From positions 1-24,693 of IMG/VR virus record IMGVR_UViG_3300033150_000018: a stretch of DNA of 24,693 nucleotides. One strand, 5' to 3'. Every line of letters starts with the position of its first letter. Positions within the stretch are counted from its first letter, which is position 1. The stretch comes from a virus. The translations under genes and the position numbers were made by a program. This document shows, in pieces, positions 6,722 to 14,651 of this stretch. The notes below the pieces were generated by a model that was given only the letters and a program-made list of their open reading frames with translations, did not search any database and was not told the origin of the DNA.

Positions 6722-7082
6722 ATATTTTAAAGTAGACATTCATACTAAATCCAGAAAACAAGAACATATAGAAGCTCGCGCTATTGTTTACAGCATCATG
6801 AGAGATTGTTTAAACATGACCTATAAAGATATTGGAAAAGTTTTTAACAAGAACCACGCTACTATTCTTCATGCAGTCAATGAACTACCTTACATGATTA
6901 AATACACTAAAGGATTAGGTGAAAAAAGACATGAACTTTTGGAATTATGGGGCTCCGCATACAGTGCTTATACAGTTATTGAGCGAGCTGAGAAGGTAAA
7001 ATATTTGCAGGATAAAATATTTTTGCTTAATTTGGAAGCGAAACTATTAACAAAACAATTAAACGAACTTCTTAATGTCTAA
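6678..7082 (+). CDS. DnaA-domain-IV-like DNA-binding protein
   Basis: The 134-residue product contains a good match to the DNA-binding domain IV of DnaA. Residues about 20-75 form helices around YKDIGKVFNKNHATILHAVN, which parallels the DnaA signature (IG..F..RDHSTVLHA). There is no AAA+ ATPase domain, Walker motif or domain I. The C-terminal ~35 residues (KYLQDKIFLLNLEAKLLTKQ) form a leucine-rich coiled coil, suggesting a dimer. Such truncated DnaA-like proteins occur in phages and could bind an origin, compete with host DnaA, or regulate transcription. Overlaps on both sides (44 bp upstream, 8 bp downstream) place it in the replication operon. A second protein with the same signature ends at position 134. 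Confidence 0.75.
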   Translation: MKDSAIQDLLLTASKYFKVDIHTKSRKQEHIEARAIVYSIMRDCLNMTYKDIGKVFNKNHATILHAVNELPYMIKYTKGLGEKRHELLELWGSAYSAYTVIERAEKVKYLQDKIFLLNLEAKLLTKQLNELLNV

Positions 7083-7323
7083 CTTAGATTGTAAATACAC
7101 AGTATCTGACATAGATAAAATTGTATCTTATAAAACCTGGTCTGATAGAAAAAAGATTGACACATTGTTACATATAGATTGCACTCAATACGCAAACTTG
7201 GGAACGGACAGTACAATAGGGGAGAAAAAAAATGTACGAACCCAATCAAGAATAATTTACCGCGCGATTAAATCAATCGATGAATCAAAAGGAAAACTCT
7301 TACTTGATTATATGGATAAATAG
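7075..7323 (+). CDS. Unknown small phage protein
   Basis: I do not recognise this 82-residue protein. It is charged and probably mostly helical, with a basic stretch from about residue 50 to 70 (KKNVRTQSRIIYRAIKSIDE) that could contact nucleic acid. ATG at 7075 overlaps the DnaA-like gene by 8 bp, and its TAG is followed three bases later by the next ATG. That arrangement, the lack of a gap and normal-looking codon use make it a real gene of the replication operon. Confidence 0.72.
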   Translation: MSNLDCKYTVSDIDKIVSYKTWSDRKKIDTLLHIDCTQYANLGTDSTIGEKKNVRTQSRIIYRAIKSIDESKGKLLLDYMDK

Positions 7324-7326
7324 GAG

Positions 7327-7521
7327 ATGACACCACCAGTTTCGAAGCATGACCAGCAGGCTATTTCTCACATAAACCATGTGACTAATAGTAGTCATGA
7401 CCTTGTAAACGACCTCTACGAAAACTTAATGGACCGTGACAACGAGAAGGCAAAGCAAACAGCTCAGCATATTTGCAAAGTCATGGCTGAACTGATTCAA
7501 TCACTAACCGATGATATATGA
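7327..7521 (+). CDS. Unknown small helical phage protein
   Basis: The 64-residue product is rich in His, Asp and Asn and should be almost all helix after the first 10 residues (INHVTNSSHDLVNDLYENLM, then EKAKQTAQHICKVMAELIQ). A GGAG sits directly against the ATG (TAGGAGATG), too close to act as a normal Shine-Dalgarno site. Its end overlaps the next start by four bases (ATGA), implying translational coupling. No function can be assigned; a small regulator or inhibitor is possible. Confidence 0.65.
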   Translation: MTPPVSKHDQQAISHINHVTNSSHDLVNDLYENLMDRDNEKAKQTAQHICKVMAELIQSLTDDI

Positions 7522-7835
7522 AAAAAGAAACTGCCCTCGAGCTGAAGACATTTGCTAAAACTATAGCAGAAAGATTTTCCAATAGCTCACGCGCTTGCAA
7601 CCACAACAACGAAACGTTTCAAGTCGACGAAGTAATACCGACATCTGACCACTCAGCTGTTATAAACTTTAAAAAAAATACAGGTAAAATTGCAGTAGCT
7701 TTTGCTTACTACATTACTAAAGGTCGGTCGAAGGGTTGGAAGTATTTTTTCCCAACCGATTCCCATGTGAACGGAATGCAGGCATTCCTTTTTTATAAGT
7801 TACAAGCGGAGCGGATAAACTATAGTAAGAATTAA
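7518..7835 (+). CDS. Conserved-looking unknown phage protein, last gene of the replication operon
   Basis: This 105-residue protein has a helical N-terminus, a beta core (NETFQVDEVIPTSDHSAVIN, then KIAVAFAYYI) and an aromatic C-terminal segment, KGWKYFFPTDSHVNGMQAF. The WKYFFPTDSH segment has the feel of a conserved family motif that I believe recurs in aquatic phages, but I know of no function. ATG at 7518 overlaps the upstream stop as ATGA. Its last 119 bp are antisense to the end of the convergent gene on the other strand, so the two operons share their 3' ends. It has an A8 run (about 7671-7678). Confidence 0.75.
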   Translation: MKKETALELKTFAKTIAERFSNSSRACNHNNETFQVDEVIPTSDHSAVINFKKNTGKIAVAFAYYITKGRSKGWKYFFPTDSHVNGMQAFLFYKLQAERINYSKN

Positions 7836-8064
7836 TATGCTTGTGTTCTTTTAACTCACCACACTTTTCATAATCTTCAAGCTCAATAAAGTATTCTATC
7901 AATACATCAAACACATCATCTTCCATCGTTACGACAGGCTTAGTGGGATTAAAAATAAAAGCTGGAGGGTTCTCTTCATCTTCTATTAATTGTTCGTAAG
8001 AAGCTTTCCCAGTTAGTAATTTATAACTGTTCATCATACATGTGTGTTCGTCAAAGTATTTCAT
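7717..8064 (-). CDS. Small acidic protein at the end of the virion operon
   Basis: The 115-residue product starts MKYFDEHTCMMNSYKLLTG and continues with an acidic helical region (EYFIELEDYEKCGELKEH) to about residue 77. I recognise no family. Its ATG overlaps the stop of the 2195-residue gene as ATGA, so it is translationally coupled to the virion operon. The C-terminal ~38 residues are encoded antisense to the conserved-looking end of the + strand gene at 7518-7835, and their composition (SHGNRLGKNTSNPSTDL) is unlike the rest. That part may be a read-through extension added after an earlier stop codon was lost. The first 77 residues look real; the extension is doubtful as a functional part. 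Confidence 0.7.
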   Translation of the reverse strand: MKYFDEHTCMMNSYKLLTGKASYEQLIEDEENPPAFIFNPTKPVVTMEDDVFDVLIEYFIELEDYEKCGELKEHKHINSYYSLSAPLVTYKKGMPAFRSHGNRLGKNTSNPSTDL

Positions 8065-11000
8065 CGTCTGTTTACTCTTACTCTTTTAGGTCTTCTGTTT
8101 CTTGTCTTTCTTCTGTCACCACTTCTTTCTCTTTGTGGTCTTCTTTTTTCTTTTTGTTTTTCTAATTCTTTTATACGTTTCTTTTGTTCAGGAGTAAGCT
8201 TTGTTTCAGGAGGAAACATATCTTTAATTATAACTCTTCTAACATCTTTGTAAAATGGAACCAATCCTAAATTACCTAACACCTCTAACAATAATCTATT
8301 TTCTATTTCATCCATAGCTTTCTGTCTTGTCTCAGGTTTCTTTGCGGTTTGACTACTAACACCTACCTTTAATAAACGAGACAAAGTATTTATCACGGGT
8401 CCATAAGGTCCAGAAAATGAATCAACAAATATTTCTTCTAAACTTTTCTTTTTCAAATCCTCTACACCAACCTGACTAAATACAATAGAGTGTTTATACT
8501 TATCATACTCCTCACCACCTCTTAAACCTTTTAATAAATCTCTGTTTACTGATTCTTCTAAATAGAAATTAATTGGTAGCATAGGTATGTTTCCTAACGA
8601 CTGTCTTGCAAGAAGAGATATCATTGCCCCAACTATCTGTCTTGCCATTACATCTTCTATGTCTTCGTCCTTATCATCTTTTGCGTCAAACAATTCTTCG
8701 TCTAACACACTTGATAACATACTGTAAGCTGTCATATATGCAGACATTCTAAATGTAATACCTGCAAGTAATCCTGCCGCTTCTGCTTTAGATAAATCAC
8801 CTTTATTAAATAAAGCAAATATTGCATTACGAGCAGTACCAAATTCAAACAAACTAAATCGAGCCATAAAAGAATTCGCCATTCTATATATACCCATCTG
8901 CATACTATCATCTGTTCTCCTCATGTTTTTTATAATAGCATCAGCTGCGTTATTAGAAGTAGCAACAGTGATTACTTCGTTGTCTGCTAAAGCTGTAGCG
9001 TTATCACGAGCTTCTTTAAACTCAGGTGATAAATATTTTGAGGTTCCGTCAGCTATTTCTTGAAAATCTTTTTTAGTAATCTTAACATCTTCACCAGTTA
9101 ATTCTTTTACTTGAGCTTCAAAATTCTGTGCCCAGTTTCCAAACCATAAAGGACGAGACATTGCTTTATCAGGAAATGTTATTATGTTTGATGCTATTGC
9201 ATTTACTATTCTACCTGTTAGTTTTAATCCTGAATACTTTAATATCTCTCCAAAGACATTGTTTAAACGACTTGTAGCTGAACCTGCTTTTGAATCTAAA
9301 CCACCGTAGTCTGACATCTGAGTATGTTTAGACTCCATCACATCAGGATTGTATAGTTTACTGGTTTGTGATGACCTTAGATTTGTCATAGCATCAAAAC
9401 CAGCTGTAACATTTTTAGGGTTAGCAACCCAAGTCCCAAAGTTTTTAAAAGCTCTCATTGCCACAGCAGGATTCTTTGCAATGATACCAAAGTTTGCAAT
9501 AATCTCAGCCCCCATTCTGTAAACAGAACCAAGAGTTGCTTGATAACCAAGACGCATCATGTTCATCGTGCTTAAGTTTCCACTTGGTGTGTCGGTATAA
9601 GTTCCTTTAAGTATAACATCTACTAACTCAGTCTTTGCTTTTTGAATAGCATTGATGGCTGCTTTTGCGTCTTTATTACCAGTCTTTGCTTCTTCTTTTA
9701 TTTTGTTTAAAGTTTGCTCAACCTCTCTCAAAGTCTGTGTCATTTCAAAATCCATTATAGTTTCTTGAGCACCACGCATAGCTGAATAACCTGGGTCAAA
9801 ACTAATAGCCTTAGCACCATTAGTTCTTTCAACTAATGTATTTGATTTAGCACTGTTAACATTGTTGTTTACTTTGTCAATTAATTTTTGTACACTTTGG
9901 TCTTTTGTTTTAGGGTCTAATACCACACGGTGACTATAATTATTATACAACTCTACAGGAACACCATGTAGGTTAGCAGCAATATATTCTGCATCTGAAG
10001 CTAAAGAATTATTTACATCATCATAAAGAGCTAAAGCTTTCTTTTCTTTAGCTGTTAAAGAGTTTTCTATTTTAGTTAAACTAATTTCTCCATCTACTTC
10101 AAACTCTGTTTTTAATTCATTTAATATTTTTGCATCCTGTTCGTTTAAGATACCATCGTTTTCTATTGCTTCTAAAGTTTTATTTACAAAATCTATAGCT
10201 GATGGAGTCTTAGCGTTTGGTTTGCCGTCAACAAAATTAGACTCATGCTCTCTTTGCAATTGAAGCATCCTTAGTTTATATTTCTTTTTAACTAACGCGT
10301 TTCTTGTTATACCTAACCTATTACCGTCGGTGTTTAACAATTTAGCAGCAGCATCTATTTTTGTTTGTAATCTTTTTACTCTTGACTTAACTGTTTCTAA
10401 AGACCGTGCTAACTTTCCAAATGTATTGTTATAAATAGTCTTACTATTTCTGTTTCCAAAAACATCATCGATAAAAAATGTAGAAAGACTACGGATTCTT
10501 TCAGTTAAAAACCCTCTTCCAGTTCTTAAATTTTTAATCTTACTATACATATTAGTCATAGCATCCACATACTTATTCATTCTAAACTTTTGTATCAGTG
10601 GATTTACTTTATTAAAACTATCAAGTGCATTTAATTTTGTAGCTATGTCTGTAACTGCTTTACCTGCGAAACCATTCTTTATGTTTTCTATAATTTGTTC
10701 TAATACTTTTAAGTCAGAATCATCCAGTTGCTTCATTTGTTCTGGAGTCATCTTGAGTACTTGACGAGCATCTTCCTTAGCTCTTTTATCTGGTATATTA
10801 TTTAGGTCTGCCTCAGTAACTTCCTTTTGTTTTTCAGAAATATTTTTAATAGCAGTGTCCGCATCAAAATCATCAGGCACAGGTTCTGCTTTTATACTAT
10901 CAATATCTTGATTAATATTCTCTTGTACTGCATTTAATATATCTAATGCTTTAGGTAAAGTCTCTTGAGCTTTCTTAAATGACGGAACTTTTTTACCAGA

Positions 11001-14000
11001 ACCATACTCTTTTGCTAACTCTATAAAAGAATCTAACTGAGCTTCTGGTATTAAAGAAGGGTTAATACTGAATAAAGTTTTTAATGCTGCTTTTAAATCA
11101 GCTGGTAGTACACCAGTCTTAGCACCACCTACTTGCTTCTTAGCTTTTTTGGATTGACTCTTCGCAGTGTTTAAACGCTGCACATAATCTTGTTTAGTAA
11201 ATACATTATCAACAAATGTAAGGAAGCTATCTACTGATTTTTTATTATTAAGATTTACATTGGCAAATCTTTTTGTAATAGCTTTTACTTTAGACTGTGA
11301 AATCTTACCAAGGTTTTTACCAAAGCTACTTATTAGACCAGCTATGTTTTTCATAGACTTTTTATAAGCAGCTGCTGATTCTCTTGCAGCTTTAGCTTGT
11401 TTTCTTATCTGGTCTTTAAGTGCTACTCTTTCGTTTACTACAACTTTTTTATCTTTAGGTTTCCCCAGTATCTTTTTAACACTTGGAGCTTTCTTAATTT
11501 TTATACCAAGTTTTTCATTTAGTTCTCTGACTAATTGGTTTCTTTCTATATCATTAAGTTGCTGATAAAGTTTTGAGTTCTGTAAATACTTTAAAGTATT
11601 GTCAAGTATTTTTTTAGGACTTGTGCTTTCACCTACCTTTCTACCTTTGGTCTTTTTAATTATATCATTAATGATACTCTGTACCCTGTTAGGGTCAGCT
11701 TTAGCTTCAGGTGTTGTTGGTGCACCTATATATTCGTTGGGAGATATTCCTTGCTTCTGAGCGTCACGATTTATCGCTGAGATGACTTTCTGATAAAGGC
11801 TTGACCCTTCTTGCCCTTGCTGAATGGAGCTTTGTCTACCATCTGAAAGAATCTGTTGCCTGCTCTTCGCGTCAATAAATCTTGAGTTGATTGCTTTTTT
11901 GTCTGAGACTTCATAAGTAATATTTTTTTCGTCTAATATATCTAACAGCTTTGCCAGCTTTGCATCCTTATCTGCATCACTAAAATCAAAGATGTCCAGC
12001 AAAGATAGTAAATTATTTGTTTCCGACAAAGTATACTCATCAATACCAGCTTCTTTCAGAGCTTGGAATGTACCTTCACTGTCTGAAACTTTAATTGTAA
12101 TCTCATTACCGTTGTGATTTTCTGCACCATCTGTCGTATATTCTGCAGCAATAGAAGACTCTTGTACTTCGGGTGCTAACGCAGCAGTTATTGCAGCATA
12201 TTGTGAAGCTTGTTCTAACGTTGCGTTTTTTAATTTTACAACATTACTTACCTCTCTAATCTTTGTGCCTGCATCATTTACATAACCACCTACTGACTCT
12301 TCAATTTCAATCTCTACTCCTAAATCATCTGCAATATTTTGAAGTGATTGTTTATACTCTTGGTATTGTGGGGACTTTCTTAAACCACCTGCTTCAGATG
12401 TAGACTCTATAGAAGTCTCAAAGAATGGTGCAACATTAACACTTACTTCCTCTTGCGTTTGCGTCTCGATAGGCTTGTCAGGAGTTTGGTTTTGGGTTTC
12501 GCCCTCTTGGGTAACGACCCCAGCGGCGTCTCCTTCTCCCACTTCTGGGCTATCTGTGGTAGATTCTTGTACATCCACCTGCGTTGCGCTTGACTCTTGA
12601 ATGGCATTGGCTCTTTCGTTTATTTGTTGTTCGGTTGGTTCAAGTATACCTTCAGATATTAGCTGGTCTTTAGCTTGTTCTTTAGCCTCTTCATCATCTA
12701 AATCTTTTACATTCTTAAACCTATCTACTTCAGCTGCAGTTTTCTTAGCAGCTTCTATTGCTAATTTAAGTAATTCTTTTTGTTTGTTTTTAACCTGCTC
12801 ATCAGAAGGTTTTTCTACACCCTCTTCTTGTAATGCTTGTATAGCTTCCAACTGTGATACAGAAAAATATTTTTCTAAACCATCTGGTAACTTTACAGTT
12901 TCTCCAACATCTGTTTCTGCTTCTTTTACAATAGCATCAAGCTCTTCATTTATTTCTTTTATTCTCTCTTTGTTTTCTGGAGAGTCTGGATTCTCCATAT
13001 TATCTCTTTCTTGAAGTAGCTCAATGTATCTACTTCTTCTTTCTCCTTTTAAGTTATCAGGTGTTTGCTGATTCAAGTTTGCTTCTTGTCTTCTTTTAGT
13101 ATATTTTTCTTCAAGAGCTGTGTCATTTTCAATAACAAATTGTGAATCTATTATTTCTTGGTCTGTCATGGTATCAATAGCAGCCTCAACATCTTGCTTA
13201 CTCATTAACATTTTAGTACCTTTCTTTGTCAGGTACCCATAGCTTGGTGGTTTAAAAAAGTTTTTACCTTTACCTACCATATTATTACCTATGTCTGTTA
13301 AGCTCATACCGCTTACTGCAGTGGGTATTGATAATACAGAAGAAGCTTGTCCTGTTATACCTTCAAATCCAATCTCAGCTACATCCATTTCTTGACCCGT
13401 AACTGCTCTTGCGGTAGCTTCACCACCTGCTCCACCAACAGCTTCAATACCTGCAGCTTTTAAAGCAGCTCTGGCTTTCATTCCTTTTGTTATAGCTTTA
13501 TCCGCAGCCTTTGCAGCCTTTATAGTACTACCCCCTATCTTACTTGCAGCACCCCTTGTAAACGCATCTATAGTACCTATAACAAGACCTCTTGCCATGG
13601 CTTTGTTTCTTATAGATTGCATAGCAGTAGGGTTGTTTAATATTTTTCTTACACCATCTTTGTCAAATTTAAATCCAGCACGGTCAACTTCTTCTTTCAT
13701 AAACTCAGTAAAGGCCAAACCTGTTTCAAGTGTAGCACTTGCTCCTAAGATGGCACCGTTTATACCACCTCCTACTGCTCCTACTGCACCCGCTATTGCA
13801 CTACCTATTGGTCCACCTATAGAACCCGCTATTGCACCTGTTCCTCCTGCAACTGTCGCACCTAATGCTCCACCAGCTGCTGCACCTCCTACCACTTCAG
13901 GGTTTACCATTGATGCAACTGACGATACAAATAACTGACCAATGACTGAAGGATTTTGAGCTACACCGAACATAAAACCTAAAACTCCCCCACCTTCATT

Positions 14001-14648
14001 TTCATATATTCGGTTGAAGTCTTTCATCTCATCAGACATACCATAGTTGTCCATGTTCTTAACAGCAGCAATATATTGTTCTACATCTGCATCTGAGGTT
14101 TCACTACCTGACATGAATAATCTTCGAGCATCATCTATGGTAGCACCTTGACCAAGACCTTGCGCTCCTGCTCTATACATATCACCAAAGAAATCTGTAA
14201 CTGTATTTTTACCCAGCATTTCTTCAAGCCAAGTATTCTTCTCACCAACATCTACGTTAGCACCAAACTTAGTACCGACAGGTTTATCGGGTAAGGGTTG
14301 TTTGACAAGTGATTGATTAAGAGAAGCAGGGTTTAAACGGTCTACACTTCTATTTGGTGAACCCAAAGAACCAGCTCCTTGCGGCGAAGGAGTCTCTTCT
14401 GCAGGAGTTTGTGTAGCCGAATCCACAGGCTGTTGAGGACCCTCTCCAGAAAAATCTTTTTTTTTTAAGGGTGTTAGAAACTCCCCAAACTGTTCTTCGC
14501 TTTCAAATACACCTTCTGGTAGCATCTCAAACAAATCTTCAGTTCCCTCATCTTCTATAAATTCTTGAAGCTCTTCTACATCTCTAAAGGTTCCCTCTGG
14601 AACCATAGCAAATAAGTCTTCTAATATTTTTAATTGAATCTCATTCAT
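8061..14648 (-). CDS. Giant (2195 aa) internal/ejection virion protein, possibly polyvalent
   Basis: Seen in order: two tandem copies of an acidic motif (VPEGTFRDVEELQEFI, LPEGVFESEEQFGEFL; residues about 14-57); an A10 tract coding three lysines (about 61-63); a Pro/Gln/Ser-rich linker; a Gly/Ala-rich membrane-type zone (about 245-305, repeated GxxxG); an acidic low-complexity linker (about 650-740); an alpha/beta domain (about 770-925); long basic and acidic helical or coiled-coil stretches; hydrophobic segments near 1960-1985 and 2000-2032; and a very basic tail (about 2150-2195) ending RRPKRVRVNRR. This resembles the large internal proteins that short-tailed phages eject into the cell with DNA. 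The 770-925 domain recalls domains of polyvalent proteins, but only from memory. I see no polymerase or lysozyme motif. The gene follows the 693-residue gene by 3 bp. Confidence 0.75.
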   Translation of the reverse strand: MNEIQLKILEDLFAMVPEGTFRDVEELQEFIEDEGTEDLFEMLPEGVFESEEQFGEFLTPLKKKDFSGEGPQQPVDSATQTPAEETPSPQGAGSLGSPNRSVDRLNPASLNQSLVKQPLPDKPVGTKFGANVDVGEKNTWLEEMLGKNTVTDFFGDMYRAGAQGLGQGATIDDARRLFMSGSETSDADVEQYIAAVKNMDNYGMSDEMKDFNRIYENEGGGVLGFMFGVAQNPSVIGQLFVSSVASMVNPEVVGGAAAGGALGATVAGGTGAIAGSIGGPIGSAIAGAVGAVGGGINGAILGASATLETGLAFTEFMKEEVDRAGFKFDKDGVRKILNNPTAMQSIRNKAMARGLVIGTIDAFTRGAASKIGGSTIKAAKAADKAITKGMKARAALKAAGIEAVGGAGGEATARAVTGQEMDVAEIGFEGITGQASSVLSIPTAVSGMSLTDIGNNMVGKGKNFFKPPSYGYLTKKGTKMLMSKQDVEAAIDTMTDQEIIDSQFVIENDTALEEKYTKRRQEANLNQQTPDNLKGERRSRYIELLQERDNMENPDSPENKERIKEINEELDAIVKEAETDVGETVKLPDGLEKYFSVSQLEAIQALQEEGVEKPSDEQVKNKQKELLKLAIEAAKKTAAEVDRFKNVKDLDDEEAKEQAKDQLISEGILEPTEQQINERANAIQESSATQVDVQESTTDSPEVGEGDAAGVVTQEGETQNQTPDKPIETQTQEEVSVNVAPFFETSIESTSEAGGLRKSPQYQEYKQSLQNIADDLGVEIEIEESVGGYVNDAGTKIREVSNVVKLKNATLEQASQYAAITAALAPEVQESSIAAEYTTDGAENHNGNEITIKVSDSEGTFQALKEAGIDEYTLSETNNLLSLLDIFDFSDADKDAKLAKLLDILDEKNITYEVSDKKAINSRFIDAKSRQQILSDGRQSSIQQGQEGSSLYQKVISAINRDAQKQGISPNEYIGAPTTPEAKADPNRVQSIINDIIKKTKGRKVGESTSPKKILDNTLKYLQNSKLYQQLNDIERNQLVRELNEKLGIKIKKAPSVKKILGKPKDKKVVVNERVALKDQIRKQAKAARESAAAYKKSMKNIAGLISSFGKNLGKISQSKVKAITKRFANVNLNNKKSVDSFLTFVDNVFTKQDYVQRLNTAKSQSKKAKKQVGGAKTGVLPADLKAALKTLFSINPSLIPEAQLDSFIELAKEYGSGKKVPSFKKAQETLPKALDILNAVQENINQDIDSIKAEPVPDDFDADTAIKNISEKQKEVTEADLNNIPDKRAKEDARQVLKMTPEQMKQLDDSDLKVLEQIIENIKNGFAGKAVTDIATKLNALDSFNKVNPLIQKFRMNKYVDAMTNMYSKIKNLRTGRGFLTERIRSLSTFFIDDVFGNRNSKTIYNNTFGKLARSLETVKSRVKRLQTKIDAAAKLLNTDGNRLGITRNALVKKKYKLRMLQLQREHESNFVDGKPNAKTPSAIDFVNKTLEAIENDGILNEQDAKILNELKTEFEVDGEISLTKIENSLTAKEKKALALYDDVNNSLASDAEYIAANLHGVPVELYNNYSHRVVLDPKTKDQSVQKLIDKVNNNVNSAKSNTLVERTNGAKAISFDPGYSAMRGAQETIMDFEMTQTLREVEQTLNKIKEEAKTGNKDAKAAINAIQKAKTELVDVILKGTYTDTPSGNLSTMNMMRLGYQATLGSVYRMGAEIIANFGIIAKNPAVAMRAFKNFGTWVANPKNVTAGFDAMTNLRSSQTSKLYNPDVMESKHTQMSDYGGLDSKAGSATSRLNNVFGEILKYSGLKLTGRIVNAIASNIITFPDKAMSRPLWFGNWAQNFEAQVKELTGEDVKITKKDFQEIADGTSKYLSPEFKEARDNATALADNEVITVATSNNAADAIIKNMRRTDDSMQMGIYRMANSFMARFSLFEFGTARNAIFALFNKGDLSKAEAAGLLAGITFRMSAYMTAYSMLSSVLDEELFDAKDDKDEDIEDVMARQIVGAMISLLARQSLGNIPMLPINFYLEESVNRDLLKGLRGGEEYDKYKHSIVFSQVGVEDLKKKSLEEIFVDSFSGPYGPVINTLSRLLKVGVSSQTAKKPETRQKAMDEIENRLLLEVLGNLGLVPFYKDVRRVIIKDMFPPETKLTPEQKKRIKELEKQKEKRRPQRERSGDRRKTRNRRPKRVRVNRR
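14459..14470 (-). other. A10 homopolymer (possible slippage site) in the 2195-aa gene
   Basis: The + strand has ten consecutive T between about 14457 and 14466, read as A10 in the coding strand (L-K-K-K-D). It falls just after the N-terminal tandem motif. Runs of nine or more A are known sites of RNA polymerase slippage, and here one added A gives a TAG within about 35 codons. Confidence 0.4.
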
Positions 14649-14651
14649 ATC

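Noticed and set aside
7232-7255. ATG after AGGGGAGA8, resembling a strong ribosome site
   Set aside because: The frame stops after seven codons and lies inside the 7075-7323 gene.
10850-10890. DFDAD (DxDxD) in the 2195-residue protein, as in giant phage RNA polymerases
   Set aside because: It lies in a charged, linker-like stretch without the surrounding double-psi beta-barrel features, and the protein has membrane-type segments instead.
12601-13938. + strand ORFs opposite the 2195-residue gene (for example 12601-13014 and 13597-13938)
   Set aside because: They are antisense shadows: compositions rich in Ser, Leu and Pro mirror the Glu/Lys- and Gly/Ala-rich coding on the other strand, and they lack context.
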